From Symbiodinium kawagutii (Eukaryota; Sar; Dinophyceae; Suessiales; Symbiodiniaceae), in contig VSDK01027031.1 in assembly GCA_009767595.1 (NCBI GenBank), forward strand, positions 39,579-103,578: a stretch of DNA of 64,000 nt, in the 5' to 3' direction. Position numbers and translations under genes: made by a program. Below, in pieces: positions 28,801-43,800 of the stretch (positions are counted from its first letter, which is position 1; each line of letters opens with the position of its first letter). The notes under the pieces were generated by a model. The model did no database searches. It had not been told where the DNA came from and worked only from the letters and a program-made list of their open reading frames with translations.

Positions 28801-31800
28801 TACTGTAAAGTTGATTAGTTGATTGGTGAATTAGTTTAAGAATGCTTGAGAATTACCCATCAAGCTAGCTCCACGGTTCCCGTTGCAGATTGTAATGCTT
28901 ATCACGGGATCAGCCATCGTTGTTGATTATGTAGGCCTATTATCAGTCTCTATGGTTGCCTACTTGGATGTGCAGCTGAGGCTATAACCATGATTATATA
29001 CCCTTAAAGGTAGCTGAACTAACCCCCGCAACCATGGTCAGTTAACTGTTACTAAGTGGGGATGCACATCCAAGTATGGCTGGTTTTTGTTGGTGTCAGT
29101 TCTGAAAAAAAACAACTCGCAACCAAGAGGGAACTGATGGCTGATCAATGTCTGCCACACAATGGTTCGATATGGTCAATAATGATGGTTAAGCATTAAT
29201 TAGATATGTTTAAGTTCATGGCTGCGTATGGACCATGGTTAACTGATGGCTAAATCACGGCCAATAACGGATTGTAGTGATTAATACTGCTCAACAAATA
29301 GCATCATACTGCTAATCTTGCTATTCTGATGGTCAAATGACCCCTCTTCACTGCCGCATGGCATTTTTTTGGAAAACGCCATCCTCCCAGTGGTGCCTTG
29401 CTGACGTAGTAGAAGAACTGGTTGCCCCGTTCTTCTCCCAGTCGCTCCCAGAGATCCCCCAAGTACAGGCGGAGCTCGCTCCTGAAGTGCGGCGGCGTTT
29501 TTGCTGCCGCCGCGAAGGCGGTGCCAGGGAGACTCGTCACCAACGGTGGAGATTTCTCACGGGATGTGACTATGACCAACTTATGACCAACTGATGTAGA
29601 TATAACTGGACACCCTCCAAAAAAAAATATATATATATTTCATATGATATAACTACAACTAAAATAGCATGGATGATTACAATAACTATACTAGGGCTGA
29701 CTTGGAACTATAGTTGGTGGGCATATGAACTGACTTATGACTAGAGGGCACCACCCGCAAAGCGGACTCCGTGATCATAGTGGCTTGATATCAGAAAAAG
29801 CAAACGACCACAGAACTGGATGGCTAATTTAATGGCTATGAACGACTCATATTAGATGATCCAAGGGTCCCCTATTTTGAGAAACACGCATAGAGCCATT
29901 ACCTTCAAGGTCAACCGCCCATAGCTGCCCCCCAAATCTCTGCAATCATCCAGAGTGGGTTCTGGCGAAGGGTAACAGATCAACGATTGATAAATTGCTT
30001 CTCTACAAATACACCAAACTGCCAACAACAACCACAACAGCAGCAGTAACAGTGACCAGCCAAGCATCTGCAACAACACATCTATTTCGTGGTTACATCC
30101 TACTATTGCTGCTTATTAATATCCTATTTTTTTGTTGGTCAGATCTTGGACTATTCATAATCGATGATTTCTCAGAATAAGGGTACCCCCAAATCATCCA
30201 ATATGAACCATTTATAGTTGGAATTTAACATAAGTCAATCATTCCAGCGGTTCCCAATTTGGTGGTTTCTCAGAATAGGGGTTCCCCAAATCATCCAGTT
30301 TATGAACCATTCATAAGTAATAAACCAACCATTTTTGGGTCCCCTATGGCTTGAGAAACCATCATTTTAGGAAACCCTTCATTCGCAACCGAACCAACCA
30401 ATGGTTCAGTTCACAAAAAGCCGCTGCTCGCTGGCGCGGGACCATGCTTCGCTTTCGTCGTTCAAGATCAGCTTCATGGTGTCACGCTTCAACATGCTCC
30501 GCTGTTTCAGAACCTCGTGGATCACCCAGTCAACGTGAAAAAACAGTGGTTTGAGATGCTAGACCATACTGAAATATGTGAACTAACCTAAGTAGCTGGG
30601 GCCCCCCATTCTGTTCTGATTCCACGGTGAACGATGATCACAATGGGAGCGAGCCAGTGGTGTTGATCACGAGGGTGAACCATCGATAACCAGCGAATAA
30701 TTCATATGTTCAAATAGTGGATAAATAACCAGTGAATCACCAGGGTTTCAATACTGATCGATAATGGGCGAGTGAATAGCAGTGTTTCAATGGTGATGTC
30801 TTGACCGTTGGTGAATTGTTTGATCGTTGAATAAGAAAGTTGATCAACGTGAGCATGATTCAACAACAACACTACCAATTGTTCACTCTGTTCAGCGGTT
30901 TACTCTCAATGACTACTATTTACAGGTTGGTGAATAATGATAACAGTAATACTAATGGTTTGTCCTAAATCATAAGAGTGATTGATGATGCTTTAAAATA
31001 ATGGTTTCAGAATGACAATGGTGATTGTTGAGAAGCATGAGCAATGATGGAAAATTGTAATAATCGTCGCTGACATCAACTGCTACTAATGTAAGCTAGT
31101 AATCACACTCATTAGTAGTGGTTGATACTGGTTGATAGTCATGGTTGATGAAATGACAGTCATGATGCCTTGTATCACTGGTACAATAGTGAATACCACA
31201 ATAATGAGAATGATACGACGTATACACACATGTATATATATATGTATAACAAATTATATATCTATATATAATATCATCACCATCAATAATAATGCATCAT
31301 ATTGCATCGACAATATTCGACAATACCCTGGCGCCATTCCTTTGTGATGATGGTTGACATTTCCGCATCATGTCCTGTCCAATTGGGCTGAGGTACATGT
31401 CTATTTTCAACCGCGGATCCAGTTCTCCCAAAAACACCCTGTCGTTCTCTGGCCTCCCCTGGTGATCCAACGATAAGGGTTTATGATGATGAAACGCGTC
31501 ATGAAGGGAAGGTGGGTTGTGCCACCAACAGTAGGCATTTGTGCTGACAAGGCGAGAATTGTGTCCGCAAATTGGCATCTTGATGCCTGGCAATGGGCTC
31601 CGGATTATTTGCATTGGCCATGAATCACACCCTCCTTTTGTGGGTATTATTCTCATCACCGCCAGCAACAACACTAAGAACAACAACAACCACAACAACC
31701 ACAACGGTCTTATCATATACCGAGAACAACTGCCAGCTTCTCATTGATTTATCATCACTAACAAGGCAACAAACAACAGGGGAAGATGCGTGGTTGGATG

Positions 31801-34800
31801 GCCGCGAAGCAGTGACTGTGGTTGGTGATTGTTGGTCACCATCCCCTAACCAGCACGATGAAGCATGAGTAACCAATGGTGACTAAACAATTGTGACTAA
31901 GCACTGGTGTTCAACCAATTATGGATAATTACTAATGATTAATGATTGCTGGTGGCTGTTCCAATCCAACAACCATGTGGGTGATCACAAACGGGAGGGT
32001 GGTCGCTTATCATTAGCATCGTTCACCATTGGTCAGTGTTGAACATCATGATTGACCAAGTTACACCATTTGGAAAATCATTGATCATAATTAATCATAA
32101 TCATCAAATCATCAACAGTCACTGACGACCATCAATAATCAACAATCACCACCCACGGTCATTTTCCCTTGTCTACCATTGTCAACCACCATTAAACATT
32201 GTTGTTGATGGTTCCTTTATCCCTCCCAACATCTTCCACAGCTAAGAGGCCGGTGAAGCAGCCACCTGCATAGCGAGAACTTGGCAAGTTTTGAAAGTTT
32301 GGTCAGGTCATGGTGAGTGATGGTGACTGTCTGTAGATCGAACGGGCCGCTGACAATGATGTGGATATTGATGTTGAATATCTGGAGTTGTTGGTACAAC
32401 TCAGTTGATGGTCATGGATGCCTACGGATTGCTCTTGACAGACAAGGCTTAACAGTGGTCAGAATGCTTGAAGGCCAAAGATGCTTGCCAAGCAAGGCAA
32501 CCTGGCATTGATTCAACCAGTAGGCAACTATCATCAACCACCATTTGTCAATATGATCCATGGCTTCTTGTCGGATTTACAGCCCCCACGTGTCGCCACA
32601 TTTTTCAGTTCAAGAACTTATCATGGGCGAATCGTCCTACTCCTTTCAGGGATTACCATGATCTCCAAAATGCAGTTTCCAGCAACAGAAGGATCATGTT
32701 TGGGAACTCATAGACCCTTGATTTGTTGGTCAACCGTCAATGAGCAATCCACGGTAATTTGCTTGGTGACTGTTCTTACACTACGCTGTACTGTTTGAAC
32801 GATTGTGAGCCATCATCAATCATCGAGCATCATTGATCATCAACCACGATGAACCACCATGAATGACCACCAACCATCATTATAAAAATATCATTTACCA
32901 TCAATAATCAGTACTAACCATCATCTAGCAATCAATTGATTAACCATCATTGACCATCCATCGACCATCCATTTACCATCCATTTAACCTAGTCAGCCAG
33001 TGGTCATTTTTAGATTCTGATATGCATTTCAACCATATCCAACATCTGACTTCGCAAGTTCGCATTAATGGTGGCGAATCTGCAAAATCAGCTGCGCGGA
33101 TTTTGGGTATATGTTCTTCATGGATAATTATGGAAATTTGTCAAGCCATAAGGAGCCCCATCAATTGGCTGGTTTATTGATGATTAGTGATGGGTACCAC
33201 CAAGGGCATATGCCAAATGTCATGATTGATTTACCTATTTATACTGTAAGTGTTTAATAAACTGGATAATTCGGGGGTCCCTTCTTTGACAAACACTCAA
33301 ATGGGAAGATGAAGATCAAACCCTAGAAAATCCAACCAGGTTTCTGTTCATGTATCTATTTTAGATATGATCATCAAATGTTGTAATAAAACATGATTCC
33401 CACCTATCACCACTAAGCATCTGGTTGCACGTTGACACTTGTTTTTGGAAATGGTTTGGGGTCCATTCATTGCCCTCAATTCCGTTTCGATAGCCAGGTG
33501 GCGTGACCAACAAAGATCCAGGGACAGCGGGATCGGTCAATGTTAACTAATAAAAACGGATGGTTCGTTCGGGCACCCCCCATTTTTGAGACACAACCAT
33601 TTAGGATCCAGTTGACCACCACTTACTTAGTTAATGCTTTTCGATTCAATGAACAATCCCATTCACCACCATTGCATCATCCAATTGACCATCAACAATC
33701 AATGAAACCCATCAAGCCAACCATCCAATCAGCCATCAATGAGCCACCATTGGCCCCTAGCCAAATACCTGTCATTTCACCATCATCCTTCCCAATCGAC
33801 CCTGTTGAGTTCATGGCACCTCCGAAATGTCGGAATCCGAGTTGGAAAGCGACTGATTCGCCACCAAGTCCTGGGCGCCAATGACAAGTCGCGGGATCAA
33901 ACGTAAAGGCTATTGGCTCATGGTTGTTCAATTACCCGTCAATGGCTGATTGATGTGTTATAACTACCATTTTGGTTAGGCCACTCCTGGTTCCCCTGTG
34001 AAGGGCCTTTACTAATCACTACTAAGCATTACTAGAAATGTTTAATTAATCACCATTAACCACGACTATTACCCACTATCGTCTAGTATTTACCACTACT
34101 AACCACCACTAACCGCCAGTTCAAGCCTTCCAGGACCTCCCTGCGTCCTGCTGTTCCAATGGGACCACCAAACGCATCATCCATGCCCGCCCGAACAGCA
34201 AGCGATCGAAATGCTTCAATCTGCAGAGGGGCGGTGCGTTACGCGTGCCCCCTTGGATGGTGACTGGTCATCAACGATAAGCCATGTGATTTGTTGATGA
34301 TGGCTGATAACTAATGACGGCTATGATATGGGCGTAATAAACCGACTACGATCAAACAGCCCATGATGGTTCAGAATGGTTGATTCATGACGGGTACTAT
34401 CAAAAAAGTCGTTCTTGAACACTTGTGGTTAAAGACAGGGGTCGGTCTCATGGTAGCCAATGTCAATCGTTGCTGAGCATTCATATTTCGTCATAATTCA
34501 CCGGTAGTAACCCTTTCTACCGATAATCTGTACTGAGGACCGATGGTTTCTCATGATAAAGCAATATTGCCAACACAAACAATTTCCAACCCACGGTTGG
34601 GGTCAGAAACCAGCATTTGCCATAATCAACCACCATTAACCACTACTAACCACCATTGAACCACTTAATACATTAGTCCCATCAAGAAATCACTAATCCT
34701 TGATGAATGCCATTGTCATTTACCAACTAGGCATAGATTCATGTTTGGAAAATCTGAACTCTTCTAACCAAACTAACGACCAGTGTGTCAATTGATCATT

Positions 34801-37800
34801 GACCAATCAAATCATTATTCAGCTGGGCTCAATTGAGTTCCAATGACTACTTAAGTGTTTTTGATAGTGGTTCACCACCTCGTCAATGGTAAACAGCTTG
34901 GTTTGATCATCATTAAGCATCATGTCCCATCACTTACGGGCTCATTAAACGTCATTAACCACACCACTAATTGACCATCATGAATCATGACTTCATCACC
35001 ATGAACCAACCATGAACTCATCATTAAGCATCATTAACCATCTAATTGAACTCATCACTAATTACTGATTCTAGGGGGGGTACTAATCCAAGCTTGACAA
35101 TAACTGCTTGCTAAGCACAATAAGCATCATAACCACTCATCAGTAACCATCATAACCAACCATTAGTGAGAGCAGTAATAAACTGCCATCAACCAACCAT
35201 TAACCACCCATTAACCAACCACCACTAACCACTACCATCCATTCACCACTGCTTCCTACCCACCGTTGGTCATAGCCAGGCACCGCAACGCCACAGCGGT
35301 CCAGCGCACCTCCGTTGTTCGTCCGGCTTCAGCAGCTGGCCGTTCACCAAGACCTGCCGCCGAACCCAGACCGGTGACTCGTGACGTGACGTAAACAGCG
35401 GTTCCTGACCGGCTTGGCTCAAAAATGGATGGATAATGATTGGTTAATGGTTGGCTAATGGTTTGTTAATGGTTGGCTAATGGTGGTTGATTGTTGGTTG
35501 ACTGGAGGCTTGAATGGTTGGTTAAATGGTTAGTAAATGCATTAAAATGGTTGGTCAATGGTTAATTCACGGTAAATTGACGGTAAATTGATGGTGTCAA
35601 ATGTTGATTAATCCATGGTTAATGGCTGATTCATGGTGGTTAAATGGTTAAGTCATCAATGGTTGGCTAAATAGTTGGCAAATGACGTTAACAAATTGGC
35701 TAAAGATACTGATTATATATTGGTTGATACTTCTGAATAGTGGTTGCTGACGCTTCAAACGGTTGATGACTGAGTGTTGATCAAACGTAGATCATGATCA
35801 GAGTTGACAAGCGCCTTTTTGGGTTGATTAATGCTGGTAAAATGGTTGGTTCATGGTCTTCTGGTGCGTTCTTCCTTTCTATGGCTGGTGTCAGCTCAGC
35901 CATGGTCTACGACATCGCAGAAGCCATTCCCTGGCTGAACGAGTTGAAGAAATGGCAAATGGATTGTCAAGCTATGTGAAAGATTACCAGGGGGTAGTCA
36001 CTGGTATTTGGTTGTGGTTCAAATCACCATCATCAACCATTGCTAAAGTATAACCAACAATGACTAATAACGGTCATAATCACTGTGATCGAGGCAGTCA
36101 TTGGTCTACATCATAAGCTTATGACCATCATGATCATTGTGATTACCACCAATGATATGTAACTATGACTATGACCCTAATTCATGATTTTCCCAGCTTG
36201 TCAGGTTCTTCACAATGCTGATATCCAGTTTTGCAGTGTGGTACACCCGTGTTTCGAACTGATGATAAAGCTATTTCACTATATTTTGGTAGTTACCCGA
36301 GCCAATCATCATGCCAGGAACCTTCATCATGAAGCCACTTAAGTATGATGAAGGGTTGTCCTGTAACTGCTTCCGCCCAATAACTTAGCTCCAGGGGTGG
36401 ACCATCTTGGAACCGGAACTGTTAATGGATGAGTTGATCATTGCCAACATCAACCATCACAAATCATGATACTAACCATGATAAACCACTAGTTTGACCA
36501 ATTCACGCACAAACCAACATGGCTAACTAATGCTAACTAGCGGTTTACAACTAATCATGGACTAAGTATATTTAGTTGAGAAGCCATTCAAACATGATTA
36601 CATAAAGTCGGTACAACTTTTATCCAACCCATTGTTGAGCATTCCCAACCATTTAGTTTGACAAATTTATTCAATCAATCGCTAGTTAAGCACTGTTACC
36701 CTATAGTTATCCATAGTTAACCACCAGTTTACCATTAGTTCACTACATAAACATAAACCACTAGTTAACCATTGTTTTAACCCACCACTAGTTGACCATT
36801 CTTCACCTAGTATATCAGTATATCCAACAAAAATACTGTGATAACTACTACATAAACCACTAGTTCACCCTTGTGAACCTCTTATTCCCAACCCCAAAGT
36901 ACCACCCCCAAAGACAACAACCAACGCAACGACGCTTGCGAGCCACCCGCGCTCGCTCGGAGACTTCGCTGGCAGGCACTGAAATCACCACCTGTGCAAT
37001 GGTTCGCTTCGCTTCGCTCGCTGCCAGAAGCGTTGACCAAGCGCAGTGGTTCGTGATCCAACTGTGGATGGGGATCTGGGGATCGATCCAGCTGTTGAAT
37101 GCTTGTTTGGTGGGTGGTTTATGGGTGGTTAGTGGTGGTTAATAAATCATTCATAGATGGTTACTGGTTGTTAGATGTTTGTTTCATGGTTGTTTAATGG
37201 TGGTGGCTTCATGGGTGGCGAATGGGCGGTTGATGGTTGTTCAAGGGGGTGGTGGTCAACGGTTGTTCAATGATTGCTTAATGGTTCTTTAATGGCTTTT
37301 TAACGGTTGTTTAATGGGTGGTGAATGGGTGTATGTAATGGTTGTTTAATGGTTGTTCAATGGGCAGTTAATGGTTTTTTAATGGGTGCTTAATGGTTGT
37401 TTCATGGGTGTTTTAATGGTCTATCTGACAAGTGAGTGGATCGCATAAATGGCAGGATGTTTTTTGCCCAGTGGTGAGTGCTTGATCACTAAAATGATTG
37501 GTGAGATCCAAGTGTTGATAACCCCCAAATTTTTGAGGGTAAATCCGCACTGGGGAAGTTTTATTCCTCTGAGCCCCATCTATCACTGGAACAATGGTGG
37601 TTTAATAGTGATGGTTACATGTGGACAAAAATATTAAACGGATAGTTAAAGAATGATTCCCTACGAGTAAGCATCAATTTAGTTCATAGATAGTGCAACC
37701 AAATTCATGGAACTAATTTTATTCATAAATACTTCATCTCTAGTTCATAGCCAGAGATGATTCATAGCCGGTGAATCGATGGTGCATCACAATCAGGACC

Positions 37801-40800
37801 TGTGATCAGCCATGCTTACCCCTCCCCGACAGCCGGAATACGAGGCTGGTTCTTTCGGGGAGCCTGGTTAGTTCACCCGTGGTGGCAGTGGTGGTAGGTT
37901 GCAGGGCAGATTGTGAGACATCCGCTCCTCTCAGTCAGACGATCAAGCGGTAGCTGGTGCTACCAGGAAGGCAGCCAGTCCTGACTTGTTTTCAGGCGAT
38001 GTGGCTGCTTCCAGTGCCCAAGAAAAAACTTGTTACCTCCATGGTTGATGCAACGCGCTCCTCAACATTCCGAGCTCACAGATGTGGGTGCCCCAGACCC
38101 TTAGGAGATTGCTATAGCAGAGCTATGATTTGAAGCTGACGCGTGGCGGTGGGTCGGTCCTGTACCCTCAGCTGTTCACATAGCTTGACCAGAGTAGGTT
38201 CGCCAATTGGATGGTTTCTTGTGACCCACATATCAAGACAGCTATCAAGTTCGGTAATAGAAGATTAGATCCAACATTCACCAGCATTCATCGGTTTTCA
38301 CCACCAGTTGCCTCTATATGACCAAGGTCACTCAAGTCTTTGTTCTTACTGGAGCAAGTGGTCAACCTGGTTCAAAAGCAACAGTTATATAATCATGGTC
38401 AATTTTTGTTAAGTTTAATCATGGTCAATTTGTGTGAAGGACTATCATGGTTAATGATTCATCATGGCCACTCATGGCCGATAAGCTTGTTTGTCTACCG
38501 TTAATCAGCTGGTTCACGGTTAATCATGACCAATTCTTGTTAAGCATGGTCAATCATAATAAGCTTAATCCAGCAGTAAACATCAACCATGCTTAAAGAC
38601 CATCAGCGGTTGGCCACCATCAACCATCCATTGATTCATCGTTAATCCATTACCCACAACCAGCTCAGGCCCAAGCTCGCAACCGCACCTGCCGCTGGTC
38701 AGGGTTCTGGAAGTGACAGACAAAGTCGGAGATGCCCAGACCTTTGATGACCTCGGGCTCCAGGTCATGCTGCCGTGGGATGGCGCCACCCATCCTTGAG
38801 AAAACCCGCCGCCGTTTCAGGATCGAAAAACCTCAACAAACCAGCAGGACACATCTACGTCATTGGCAGCCTCTTTTGGCCAAAGTCAACTGGTTGGTAG
38901 TTGAACCACCCCTATGAAAAAAAAATGTGCAAGTCAACCAACCATTTCTTAATAATCACATCTAAGGAAAAAGACAACAAACAATCAACCAGTCAAATCT
39001 TCGCGACATTTTTCGGCCTTGGGGCCTTGGGAAACAGTGAAAAACCAGCCCGGTGCTGCCCAGCTCTCCATGGGCTTCCGGACGATTTGATTCTCCGGAT
39101 GGCTCCCGAGCTTGGTCAGTTGGCCCTGGGCAAAGTGCTCCACTTGGATTGGGGGTTGGAGATATCTATCCATCTATCCATCTAACTAACTAAGGTGCCA
39201 AATACCCAATCAAATCGGATTTTCTAAAAAAAAGGTTGTTTCAACGTTTCAAAAGAGATATCTATCTCTCTAGCTATCCTCTTTCTCTGTCTATCTACCT
39301 ATCTACCTATCAATTTATCTACCTGTCTATCTCTCTAACTATCTGTGCGGACATAATGCGGGTGTGTGTGTGTGTGTCCAAACATCATGATACAAATCCA
39401 ATATGGGCGACGGTGAAAGAAACACAACACTGGAGCGGGACCTGTCGAAAATGGGTCCTGGTGCTTGCTAGTTTTGTAACCTGCTGATCGCAAGAAAAAA
39501 AGTGAGAAGCCTAAATAAGGATGATCAATCAGGGTTTTCCGGTACATCCCCATGGCAGTGAAGCTACTGAACAGTGATGACTCATCATAATCCATATATC
39601 TTCATCAAGCATGATGCCTTGCGCACCTGCCCGTGGCCCCACTGGGAACCACCACGTGCCTTGGGGAGAAAGTACACCAAACACCCCGACAGCACAGGGT
39701 CATCACCTGGTTTGAAGCATGAGCTTCCACAACGTTGGCCCCGTTTGCACGGCATTGATTAACTAGGGCATGGGAAAGATTCACTGGAAGAGAACCTCTT
39801 TCTAATTACTTGATTCATTCATCGCCAGTTTACATCTAGTGACTGGTTCATGATGGTTAAGAAACAACCCTTCCATGCTTACAATTCGCTAGTTAATGAG
39901 TTTGCCGATTGAGCATCATTAAGGAGTCACCAATGCTTAATCAACCAACCAATGCTAAATTGATGCTGGACGAGAACCATTAATTCAATTAAGAATCTGC
40001 ATAACAAAATTCATGGTATTAAGAACCATTAATTCAATTAATTCAATTACCAAAGTTAAATTCATGGTTGGAAAACACCTTTTGATCTTGTTAAGACACG
40101 CTGCGGAGTCCGTGGAGCAAGGAAACGTTGGTCTTGCCTACGAGGCTGGGCCTTTCCTCCAATGGGGGCCCCAGATCCCGGGGAAACGGATCAGAGCCGC
40201 AGCTTGAAACTTGGTGACACCGCTGGAAGTGGGGAAGTCATCTCGACTTCGACTCGAAAAGCTGGTGACTGCAGTCAGTTCAACCACCAATCAGAGCGGA
40301 CCATCAAACCCTCTCGGTGAACTGGCAAATTCGGGGGAGTCAGAAATTCGACGCTTAAAGAAAACATAGCTGATGTTTGCGAGTTGGCTTTTGTTGGTCC
40401 ATTTTTGGCAGCACACCCAAGTCTACCATTTGGTTACTCCTGGTAGCTCCAACTGGCTCCCTCTTGCTATAAAGATACCCCTGGCGAGCCGCTCATCGCT
40501 CCCTCCCAACCACCAGCCGCCAGGCAACTCATGTTGAGCAAGTGAGGCGTGTTCCTGATTCAGTTGTGCAGTGGGGCGCAAGCGATTTTCGTCGTGCCCC
40601 AAGGGTAACGATTAAAGGCTGGGCAAGCAGCTAATGATCGTTTTTAATGGTTTGCAAACTCATCGTGAAAATTGCGATCAACAGTGATTATGGTTAATGG
40701 TCGACAACAGTCAGGAGCATTGGTGAATTAGTACTAGCTCATCATCTGAGAATTGTTGGTAGCTGTTTGATACTTTCCCTGTTAGCAGTGAGGGGAGGGG

Positions 40801-43800
40801 GCAACCCTACATGGGCATCTATCTGCGGGCCAGTAGTATCAAGTCCAGAAAATCGGCACATCTACACACAATCGGCTGTCCAGCCCAGAGGAAGTGAAAG
40901 TTATGTCAGTTTTGTTTCATTGGGGATTTGACGCGACTTTTTGATGCTCACATCCGTTTGCGAGCTCTTCAGGATACTTGCGAATTTCTGTTGTATCTTC
41001 TTCCATTTACATTGCCCGTAGCTGTTGCAGACGTGCGAAACACCAAGCCAAGATACGTTTGTTCATTCCAACCTAGCATCAATTGAGTTGTCAGATTATA
41101 AATGACATGTTTACAACTCGTTGTGAAAGGGAAATAAACGGGCTGTTTACCAGGCATCCCTTGGCGATGTCGGAACAATCATCCATTTGGAATGGTCGGC
41201 AACAATTTCACAGACCAAGGTGCTTCTCCATGCCAAAGACCTCATCGACGTCCTGAAGGTGTCGTGGTTGAAGCGCAACATTGTCACAGTGACATCTGTG
41301 TGATTCTTGCAGAAATCACCAAAAAACAAGTATCACATGTGATGGTTAAGCAGGATACCTCGTTCGAGGGGGCATCTCTTTTCATCGATGACTTTCGAGG
41401 CACGAGGTGATGTCAAGTTGGTAGGCATTCCTAGAGTTTCGCTGGTCACAGCACTCCAGCTGCCGCATCCAAACGTGTAAGGGAACCCAAAGTTCGTGGC
41501 GGAAACTCCCCTCCAGGATAAACCGGAAAAAAAATATGTATATATATATATATACATATATTATATATATATATATATAAATATTATATATATATATATA
41601 GGATCTATGCCTATTTCTGCATGTATATAGATTTATAAAAATGCATTGTTTATGGACATTGTCATAACCAACCGTCCACAAGTCATGAATAGCAGTGAAC
41701 CCACCCCAACAGTTCAAGTGGTTTGATCATGGATGCCAAACGCTCCGGTGTACCAGGGCCCTTGGCCCAGACACATTTCAAAATCCACACCTCTTCACAC
41801 CGCATTGACACTAAAAATGTTTCATCATACGCCCAGCCTGGCCACTGTTCAACATTGCGTAGCCCTTGTCGCTGTGCGGGGCAACCATCGAACTGACAAA
41901 CTACATCTGTGTTGTATCATCCGCTGTTAATCAACCAGCCAATGTTCTTCCCACCGCTAGCTCAACCATCACTGGTTGGTGGTTTCAATCTTCATGAAAA
42001 AAATGCGCAAGTCAACCGACCATTTGTTAACAATTACATCTGGGAAAATCAGCAAAATGTGAATCAAACCACCACCAGTCATAGTGATTCAACCATAAGT
42101 TTGTTGGTGACTGTCCCCTGTTGCTCACCACTAAAAGTCCCATAAAACATGTGAATCAAACCGCAAAGCAAGTTTCTAACCATTATGGTGGGTGATATCC
42201 CATTTCAATCCCTATGATTAACATTGATTAACCATCATAATCATAATCCCTTCAAAAACCACACAAAGAGGAGTTGCTTCACAATTACCCTTAGTTACTA
42301 TCCCCTATTATTAACATTCATTAACCATTCAGAATCCCTAAGAATCCCCAGGAATCCCTTAAAACCCTAAGCTTCGAATCCCATGATTAATGGTGAATCC
42401 CATTATTAATGCTTATAAATGCCTAAGACTCCCTTCAAAAACACCACCCAACCAGATCTCCTCAAGCCATCCACGGGTCGGTACCGGCGCCGCCGGCCCT
42501 CCTCGCTGCTGAGGCCCTGCTGATTCAACGCTTCTTGTCGCGCCGTGGCCAGGAGCTGGGCCTGGCGGGCGGGTACTCACCAACTGAGATCAATGGGGTA
42601 TGGCCAGGTGAACGGTTGAATGGTTTGCTGGTATAGCCATGATTAATGGTTGATATTAATGGGGTATGGCCATGATTAATAATGGTTGAACATGTATATG
42701 GCTATAATGGTTGATATTAATGGGGTATGGCCATGATTAATGGTTGATATTAATGGTTAATCAATATGGAGAGATTAACCATTAATCATGGCCCTGAGAA
42801 TATGGGGATATACCAGGGTGGCCAGGTCAATGTTGGATCATGTGGCGGTCCAGCAGTTCACCAACTTTCATGGGGGATATGAATCGCCCATAGGGAAAAC
42901 AATGGTGAATGATGGGGGAACCAAGGGTACAGGGTTTTGACCCACAGCCATATGTGCCAAAATGAGGTCACCAATATATAACCCACCAAAAAAATGATCA
43001 TTTTGCGAGGAAACCATTGGTTGACACGGGGTACTGCTATTTTGGCACATACTCCTGTACTAGGGCATTTACCAGTGTCAAAATATGGTGTACCCTGGCT
43101 GTATACTTCAGTGTTAACCATTAACCTATTACATACCTGGTTTTCATGAAATGACAAGCTGGTTCATGGTCGATAAAGCCGGGGATTAATTCACCACCAA
43201 AAACAAGGGATATACCAACGATATGGGCTTGAGAAACACCCATATCGCTCTTGGCCAAAAAAAACACGACCCAGCAGTTGTTTGACCCACTATTAACCAC
43301 TATAATGCTAATGGTTCAGCAAACCACCTTCTTGACCAACCTTATTACCAACCATTAGCCAAAGTAATTATTGTCCACTAACTATTCTTAGCATTATAGT
43401 TAATAGTATTACTGTTGGCCACTAACCCACCTGAAATTACAATCAACCAACCAGAAGATCTCATCCCTTTCGCATCGGTGACCTCTTCCAATTGTACCGT
43501 GTAGGATTGCCGGAGCGTTTTCCTGGGCTCGGACGGCTGGTGAAGCAACAGGGAGTCGTCATAGGGAAGAACCAACGGTAGAACCAGAAGTAAGTGGTCA
43601 GCCATTGGTACCCTCTGGTGGTCCCCAACATGGCTGGCTGGAAGATCTACCATCTTGCAGGAAAAACCTGGAAAATCATCCATTTACAATGGATTTTCCA
43701 TTGCCACGTTGGTTTACCAGAGGGTAAATAGTGGTCAATCATAGGGAATAACCCTAGGCTACATTGTGGTCCATATCGTTTATGGCAACGGTTTACCATG

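Noticed and set aside
41382-41717. 111-codon minus frame with poly-(Ile/Tyr)
   Set aside because: It runs through the AT microsatellite at 41525-41605; low-complexity translation.
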